Assembly: GCF_022539505.1 (NCBI RefSeq)
Contig: NC_061514.1
Coordinates: 341,728,644-341,792,643, forward strand
DNA length: 64,000 nt
Direction of reading: 5' to 3'
Origin: Lolium rigidum
Lineage: Eukaryota > Streptophyta > Magnoliopsida > Poales > Poaceae
Shown: positions 58,201 to 64,000 of the stretch, in pieces
Position numbering within the stretch: the stretch's first letter is position 1
How the letters are laid out: every line of letters starts with the position of its first letter
The notes under the pieces: generated by a model
What the model saw: the letters and a program-made list of their open reading frames with translations, nothing else
Database searches by the model: none
What the model was told of the DNA's origin: nothing
Made by a program: the position numbers and the translations under genes

Positions 58201-59665
58201 TGTAACACCCCAACTTTTGCAACCTTGTTAGTTGTCCAAAGTGCAAAAATCAGGGGGAACAAAAACTTTTTAAGTTTTGCTCGTATTGGTAGGTTTTTGA
58301 TTGAACTTCTTATCTGAATTTGTTTGACGAGTGATGGTTGTTGAATAGAGCTAAATGAAGTATCTCAACCCACATCTTCAAGTCTCAAGAAAAACCCGTA
58401 AGCTATGACCGGTCTTGTATTACCTTAATCTTCTCTCTTCAAAAGTATAGTAACCCCTTTAACAAAACACAAAACTTCCTTGCTTTATCTTATGACTCGA
58501 AATTATATTTCTTATGATCATTCCAAAACTCCTTCCTTTTGAGTGGCTATGATCACCTTAGATCATAGTATCACAAAAATGGTTTTCTAAAATTATTATT
58601 GACATCAAGTATTTGCCAAATGGCCTACCCCTATGATGCGGGGTGGCTTTCGGACACCTCCACCTCAAGACCGTCAAGTGCAGCCCCGCCTATCGTCGAC
58701 GCTACACCATGGTCAAGGAGTCCCCCAAGTGGACCAACAACACAAACCCCCGCCATATATGTCAAGGTGAACTCTTTCCTCTCTATGGTCGACCTCAACA
58801 CCAACTTGAATGGTATTCTACCTCATGCCTATCATCATTGTGTCTATAGGTGCCGACATCGACAAGGACCAAGAGAGAAGGAACTCCCATGGTGCAAGGA
58901 AGAGAGAAGAAGCAGAAGGAAAGAAGAGAAGAAGGAAGAGGAAGAAGAGGCGGGAGGAAGAGGCCCAGCCGGCCCAGAGGCCGGCCAAACCGGGCCCCAG
59001 GCCGGCCAGGCCGGTCCCAGGGCCGGTCAGACCGGGCCCCAGACCGGATCCACCCCGGCGACAACCGGCGTCGTACCGGCGCCAACCAGGGAAACTTTTG
59101 CGAACTTCCCGGTCGGGCGCCCGGTTGACCGGCCCTGGCACCAGGCTGCCCGGTCCCAGGCCCGGTTGGAACCCGGTTGACCGGATTTCACGGGACAGAC
59201 TCGACCGGAAACGGCCCGAGTCGATCAACCGCATACCTTTTCGACCCAAATCGCCTTGTACCTCTATATAAGCACCTAAGTCATCCCCTTTACTCCTTAG
59301 ACAAGATTTAGGCTTAGACATGGATTTTAGCTTTGTCTCCCTAGGGTTTCATCCCCTTTGTATCAAGGCAACCCTTGTTGGATGATTGGATTTGGTGTGT
59401 GAGATTCTAGTGCTACCACTCTCTCTCCCACTCCTAGATTCATCTCCCTCACCGATCTCTCACCTCGGAATTCTACCGCGTGTCTCTTCCGGGTTGATTC
59501 TATTGGCGTGGTCCATCGAGCCACGAGGGTAAGTATCGATTGTATCGGGTTGTGTTGCGTGTGTTCTTCGTGTTCTTCGCGTTCTTCACCTTCTCCCTCT
59601 TTTCCCCCTTTTGGATTTGGGTCAATCGCGAGATCGGGCCACACACGGGGTCTTAGACCTCATCA
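58201..59665 (+). repeat. Element E 5' LTR (about 1465 bp)
   Basis: Starts TGTAACACCCCAACTTTTGC and ends near CATCA, three bases before a TGGTACCAG primer site. TATATAAG lies at 59265-59272. The end is approximate because the 3' LTR is outside the window. It includes the CCGG-rich tract 58960-59190. Confidence 0.7.
58960..59190. repeat. CCGG-rich degenerate short repeats in the LTR
   Basis: Repeats of CCGGNCAGGCCGG- and CCGGTTGACCGG-like units. Translated they give artificial Pro/Gly/Gln-rich frames. A related tract is at 59930-60110. Confidence 0.75.
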
Positions 59666-59667
59666 TA

Positions 59668-59681
59668 TGGTACCAGCAGCC
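59668..59681 (+). other. Element E primer binding site, tRNA-Met type
   Basis: TGGTACCAGCAGCC resembles TGGTATCAGAGCC with a few mismatches. Confidence 0.6.
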
Positions 59682-59929
59682 TTTGGTTTCCGCGGATTTG
59701 ACCCTCTACCCACCCAATTTCGTCTCTAAAAAAAATTCCCCAAAAATCCCCAAAAATAGCCCTAAATTGCCTTTTGACGGATCTGCGATTTCGTTGCATT
59801 TTGAGTGGTTTTGGTCCATGGATTCGATGTTATTGTGCTTGATCTACTATTTCCCCCACTTTTAGCCCCCAATTCCATCGTTTTCCTTCGATTTGGGTCA
59901 ATTTGGACGATTTGGCTCAAGAACACGTG

Positions 59930-60110
59930 CAGCCGGTTGAGAAATCCGGTCAACCGGGCTGCAGACCGGGCCGGCCGGCGCCAGAGCCGGTCAACCGGGC
60001 GCCCAACCGGGCGCCAACCGGGCCAGAACCCGGTCAACTAGGCTGCAGACCGGGCCGGCCGGCGCCAGGGCCGGTCAACCGGCCGCCAACCGGGCGCAAC
60101 CACATCCACC
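59930..60110. repeat. CCGGTCAACCGGGC repeats in the leader
   Basis: GGTCAACCGGGC and GCAGACCGGGCCGGCCGGCG recur two or more times; they share the unit of the LTR tract 58960-59190. The long non-coding leader continues to 61211. Confidence 0.75.
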
Positions 60111-60662
60111 TCCGCCGCCGACCACCACCACTCCTCTCCACCACCGGCAAGCTCCGTCACCCTCCCAAACCACCGGTACACACCACCGCGGCCCCATAAC
60201 CACCGCCGCAACCGCAAGAGCATCGACACCACCCAGCACCGGCTTACCACCGCCACCACCGCCAAGCTACTTTGAGCATTTTCTTCCGCTAACTTGTGTT
60301 TGCTTGTTCCGGTTTGAGTGCCTTGTTTGTGAAACTAACCCGCAGCTCCGAAGCAAGCGACGACATCCTCGGCACCCCGGACTTGCAACCATACTCTTGA
60401 CACCACCGCCTTCATCGCAAGTTGTGTGTTCATCACCGCCTAACATCTAGGTATAACTTGCATTCCCCTTGTAACCCCTCTTATTTTGCGAACTATCATA
60501 TCGAGCATTGCTTATTGAGTGTTGCGAGACATTGCACGTGGCCCCGATTGTGAGCTGTGTGTGTAGTGTGGAGTAAAGCTTCTAAGCAAAACTCGTGTGG
60601 CAAGATAGAAAAAGCGAGCTAACGCTAACATAGTGCGAGAAAAAAGCCGCAAAAACACAAAA

Positions 60663-60746
60663 AGAGTGCAAGTCGCACCATACATACAAAAGAGTGCAAG
60701 TGCCACCATAGATACAAAAGAGTGCAAGTGCCACCGTATACAAAAG
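60663..60746 (+). repeat. Three tandem copies of a 28-bp unit
   Basis: AGAGTGCAAGTGCCACCATA-type units start at 60663, 60691 and 60719; the third is two bases shorter. Confidence 0.85.
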
Positions 60747-61211
60747 AGTCACAAGCTTTTAAGCAAAAGAGAGAAGAGAAGAGAGGCCGCGTGTGAATCT
60801 TGTTGTCTCTCCGTTTGCAACCAAAGCTTTGCCTCTCCTTGTGTTAGTGTGACACCGAGCACCCTTACATACACTTTTCCGCTCACTTTTGGTTGCACTA
60901 ACCCCGCTTATCCCGTGTGTGTGTTCCACATCTTTTCCGTGTTTATAGTGATCATCGCTTTGACATTTGATATTCTTGGATTTCACCCACTCTTGACAAT
61001 ACACTTGATTTCGGATTTCGTCTTTTGGCTTTCCACCATACTCACCTAACACCATATTTGCTAGCTTTTGCGTGTGCTTTTGTGTGAGTACCCGATACAA
61101 TTGTTCTAACTCTCGGTTTTGTTGGATCACCCCAATCTTGTCATACCACGGTAAGGTTGCGAGGTAGTGTTCTTCCACTAACATACACCATATAGATACC
61201 ATCGTGCTAAT

Positions 61212-63815
61212 ATGTATAGCGACGAAGAAGATACGGAGGAGTACACGAAGCACTTCGAGGAGGATTCCTCTTCAAGCACCGCTGATGTGGAGGAACATGT
61301 GGAGCTCTACTCCGACCATGGCTCCGAAAGCATCACCGACATCGAGGAGCTCGACAACGACCATGGCTACCCAAGCATCATCGACATGGACGACATGGTG
61401 GAGCACCACCTTGAGGACGACTTCGACGAGCTCTACATTGACAATGGCTCATCAAGCATGGACGACATGGTGGAGCAACGCCATGCCTACGACATCGACA
61501 CCATGGCGGCGCCTCACCTAGTCACCTACTTGGCCAATGGAGCTACATATGAAGATAGAGGACCTCCACGATGGCACCATCATATGGATCATCAAGAGCG
61601 TCCCCATCATGAGCGTCATCGACACACTTCTCCGAGCTCCACTAGGCGCCACCATGAGAGTGCTTATGCACAAGATCGTCGACTTCAAGTACATCATATG
61701 GAGCATCAAGAGCGTCCACAACATGATCGTCATCGACACTCTTCTCCAAGCTCCACAAGGCGCCGCAAGCAACATGCCAAGTCGCATGAGCCATCATCTC
61801 GGCATGGCAAGGAACGTCATCGACTCACACCATCTCATGATAGTCGTCGACCACTACCACCTCATGGTCTACATCGACATACGTCACCACATGAGCTTCA
61901 CCGCCACAAGCCACTTCATGATCGCCATCGACCAACATCCCCCAAGGATCTTCGACGACACTCATCAAGACATGGTGATGAAGCACGACTACGAGAGCCT
62001 CGACATGAAGGCGACAAACACCATCTTAGGGTGTCTACCACTCCAAGGATGGAGAGGGCACATCAAGAGGGCCTTCCTCATAAGGCGACTTCTCCCTCTT
62101 GTGCCACCACCACAATGGCCCCTACCTCGTCACATGCCTATGGACTCCGATGCTACAAGTGCAAGCAACAAGGCCACCCTCCACGGGAATGTCCCAATCT
62201 CCTATGTGAGGTGTGCATGGCCAAGGGTCACGTGGCATGGCAATGCACAACGTCAAGCGCCAAGACGCTCTACTTCGACAAGCTACAAACACAAACCACC
62301 AAGAAGCCTTTAGCGCCCACACTTCAAGATGAAGATCAACAAGGTCAACTCAAGGATGATGTGGATCCGAGCCTAGCTCTCCACGACACTACGGCGCCCA
62401 CGATGGAGGACGACTTGGGAGGCGATGGAGTTGAGCATGGTGAGCATGGGATTCTCCCTTCACCTATGGAGGCGCATGGAGTTGAGATGGTTGAGCATGG
62501 GAATTTCCCTTCAACCAAGGAGGCGCATGGAGATGAGAAAGTCGAGCCTACTCCTATATGCTTCATTGATGAGTTGGTACCAATCCCATGTGAGCATGAG
62601 AGCCACTTAGCCCACTTGAGTGAGAGTGATAGTGAGTTGAGTGACTTCCACCCCATATGTGAGTTTGAGTGCTTCCGTTTGGAGGAGATGAGTGATACAC
62701 CAAGCGAGTTGAGAGAGGTAGATGATAGGTCCTTGGAGGACATCGCATTTGCTAACACATTAATCTCTCCCTCTATGGTGTCTTCTTATGTTGCACTAGG
62801 TTCCACGGAGGATGAGTTCCCGATCATGGAGACGATGTACATGGTGCATGAAGATGATGATATCTCACCATGCTTGCTCCAAGATGGACATGTCGACCAC
62901 ATGGATCCTCCTACTTCCACAACACCTACTTCAAATGAGTCGGCCTCCAAAGGTAACAACATAGGTGTTGATGATGCCATGATCCCACTAGTGGACATGA
63001 TGACTTATGAGTGCATGCATGATCTTGATGATACATTTGCTACGTCACATGCTACTTTCATATTCCCATGTGATGCTTTTCTTGATAACATGGTTGATCA
63101 TGTGGAATTGATTGATTGTGATACCATGACCATGCCATGCTATGAGAGCTTCAATTTTGCTACGATTGCTTGCAATATGTCGACCAATTGCTCTTTCCAA
63201 TGTATTGCTTGCAATGATAATGAAAAGGATGACATTAGCTTCCGCATGCTTTGCCCAAAATGCTTACACCATTCCATGATCCTAGCATCCAAGATTGTGA
63301 ACAATTGCTCTTTCTTATGCTTGGTATGCAAGAATGCTTATTTCATTGTCCACGAGATGGCCCCCATAGCCTTCTCACTTTTTGATGATCATGAGTTACC
63401 ACATGCCATGAATGCACCTTCTTGCCATATGCACCATCGCCATGCATTCCATACTATGTTGATTGACACTAATGGTGATGTGCACAAGTCATGGAACATC
63501 ATGATGGATGATGTGTTCCTCTACCATGCACACACGCTTTTTGTCCTCTCTATTGTGTGTATAGGTACCCGCACGACAACTTCCACCGCCACGGAGCATG
63601 AGCTCACGAAACGCGCAATTGAGAGCTACCCCAACAAGGACCTAACCCGCGGGAATCACACCAAAGAGTATGTTCCCACAAGCCTTCGCCCTCGTGTGTT
63701 TCCGACTTGCCTTGTCGAGTTTCCGGTTTGGTCCAATTCCTCGTCACCTCTTTTTGCCTCTTATGCAACATATCTTGACACATCTTGTTGGCACAATGGT
63801 TGTTGTATGTCTTGA
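61212..63815 (+). CDS. Element E gag-like protein with two Cys-His knuckles, 867 aa
   Basis: Open from ATG to TGA without a break. Residues 1-100 are acidic with repeated HGSES/DHGYPS.I.DM-type units. Residues 115-290 are His/Arg/Ser-rich; the block HQERPHHERHRHTSPSSTRR occurs again as HQERPQHDRHRHSSPSSTRR. Near residues 312-345 are two zinc knuckles, CYKCKQQGHPPREC and CEVCMAKGHVAWQC (both CX2CX4HX4C), the mark of retroelement Gag RNA-binding domains. The remainder is acidic and, near 660-720, has a second Cys-rich part (NCSFQCIAC, CPKCLHH, NCSFLCLVC). No protease or RT motif. It probably packages element RNA; the C-terminal half has no known role. Most of this length is not part of a usual gag. 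Confidence 0.75.
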   Translation: MYSDEEDTEEYTKHFEEDSSSSTADVEEHVELYSDHGSESITDIEELDNDHGYPSIIDMDDMVEHHLEDDFDELYIDNGSSSMDDMVEQRHAYDIDTMAAPHLVTYLANGATYEDRGPPRWHHHMDHQERPHHERHRHTSPSSTRRHHESAYAQDRRLQVHHMEHQERPQHDRHRHSSPSSTRRRKQHAKSHEPSSRHGKERHRLTPSHDSRRPLPPHGLHRHTSPHELHRHKPLHDRHRPTSPKDLRRHSSRHGDEARLREPRHEGDKHHLRVSTTPRMERAHQEGLPHKATSPSCATTTMAPTSSHAYGLRCYKCKQQGHPPRECPNLLCEVCMAKGHVAWQCTTSSAKTLYFDKLQTQTTKKPLAPTLQDEDQQGQLKDDVDPSLALHDTTAPTMEDDLGGDGVEHGEHGILPSPMEAHGVEMVEHGNFPSTKEAHGDEKVEPTPICFIDELVPIPCEHESHLAHLSESDSELSDFHPICEFECFRLEEMSDTPSELREVDDRSLEDIAFANTLISPSMVSSYVALGSTEDEFPIMETMYMVHEDDDISPCLLQDGHVDHMDPPTSTTPTSNESASKGNNIGVDDAMIPLVDMMTYECMHDLDDTFATSHATFIFPCDAFLDNMVDHVELIDCDTMTMPCYESFNFATIACNMSTNCSFQCIACNDNEKDDISFRMLCPKCLHHSMILASKIVNNCSFLCLVCKNAYFIVHEMAPIAFSLFDDHELPHAMNAPSCHMHHRHAFHTMLIDTNGDVHKSWNIMMDDVFLYHAHTLFVLSIVCIGTRTTTSTATEHELTKRAIESYPNKDLTRGNHTKEYVPTSLRPRVFPTCLVEFPVWSNSSSPLFASYATYLDTSCWHNGCCMS

Positions 63816-64000
63816 TGCTATCATCATACACTCCGATAATCTCAAGGACCATGTCATACATGTGAGAGACACCGTTTGCATCTTGTGCCACATGTCACAC
63901 AACAAGTTGCTCTTCTTTGGATTTCTCATTTCACCTATGGCAATTGCAATGGATTCTTTGACACTTGAGGATACTCATACTCGGCTCACGCCAACCATAC
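63816..64000 (+). mobile_element. Element E interior, truncated by window edge
   Basis: Continues directly from the gag-like frame; no further frame can be judged in 185 bp. Confidence 0.6.

Larger units (their letters stand above)
58201..64000 (+). mobile_element. Element E: gypsy-type LTR retrotransposon, 5' part
   Basis: LTR, Met-type primer site, a 1.5-kb leader and one long gag-like frame are seen; the element runs past the window edge. No RT is present in the 5.8 kb visible. The class is inferred from LTR style (TGTAACACCCC start) and the Cys-His knuckles, not from pol. Confidence 0.7.

Noticed and set aside
58599..59271. Pro/Gly/Arg-rich open frames in the element E LTR
   Set aside because: They are translations of the CCGG-rich repeats on both strands, not genes.
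60663..60746. Short direct repeats resembling a CRISPR array
   Set aside because: The 28-bp units are adjacent with no spacers, and the DNA is plant nuclear.

Overview
The window is gene-poor, transposon-dense DNA from the nuclear genome of a grass, most likely a large-genome Pooideae species (wheat, barley, oat or ryegrass group). The evidence is the abundance of gypsy LTRs beginning TGATACGTCTCC, a Tat-lineage gypsy family with an antisense extra gene, a copia gag fragment, a Stowaway MITE, a CACTA end rich in GCCGACGGC and a LINE remnant. I found no intact cellular protein gene, rRNA or tRNA gene. Species and database family names are not claimed.

Layout. (1) 1-18635 is a minus-strand, apparently pol-less gypsy element ('W-minus') whose 3' end lies left of the window. 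Its 5' LTR is 17105-18635 and its tRNA-Asp-type primer site 17076-17093. Its interior is split by a complete Tat-like gypsy element, 'Tat-A' (3611-16737, duplication CATGG). (2) W-minus itself interrupts an LTR on the + strand (18641-19610). A 5'-truncated, internally deleted relative, 'Tat-B' (19611-22022), abuts that LTR. (3) 22023-34700 is older and of lower repeat density: LINE remnant, CACTA fragment, MITE, a GC-rich coding-like relic, an AT-rich block with tandem modules, an RNase H-like relic and a copia 5' end. (4) 34943-36334 plus 56763-56891 is one LTR ('W-plus') split by 'Tat-C' (36335-56757, duplication CCAGG/CCGGG). Tat-C is in turn split by a minus-strand, apparently pol-less gypsy element, 'element D' (47535-54903, duplication GGGCA). 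(5) 58201-64000 is the 5' part of another gypsy element, 'element E', with an 868-codon gag-like reading frame; its 3' end is beyond the window.

How the genes work together. Tat-A and Tat-C share one plan: LTR, primer site, gag, protease, reverse transcriptase with RNase H, a second RNase H, integrase, a long antisense gene, CTCGGGGGCTAC-bearing tandem repeats, polypurine tract, LTR. All pol frames are broken, so neither copy looks autonomous. The most notable object is the antisense gene. In Tat-A it resolves into eight exons with GT-AG introns whose phases all fit, total 3147 nt, with one in-frame stop and a TATA box of its own on the minus strand. Most of the same splice sites are present in Tat-C. 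Element D also carries an opposite-strand gene, encoding an acidic, twice-repeated protein, next to an array of GCCGAT...ATCGGC hairpins.
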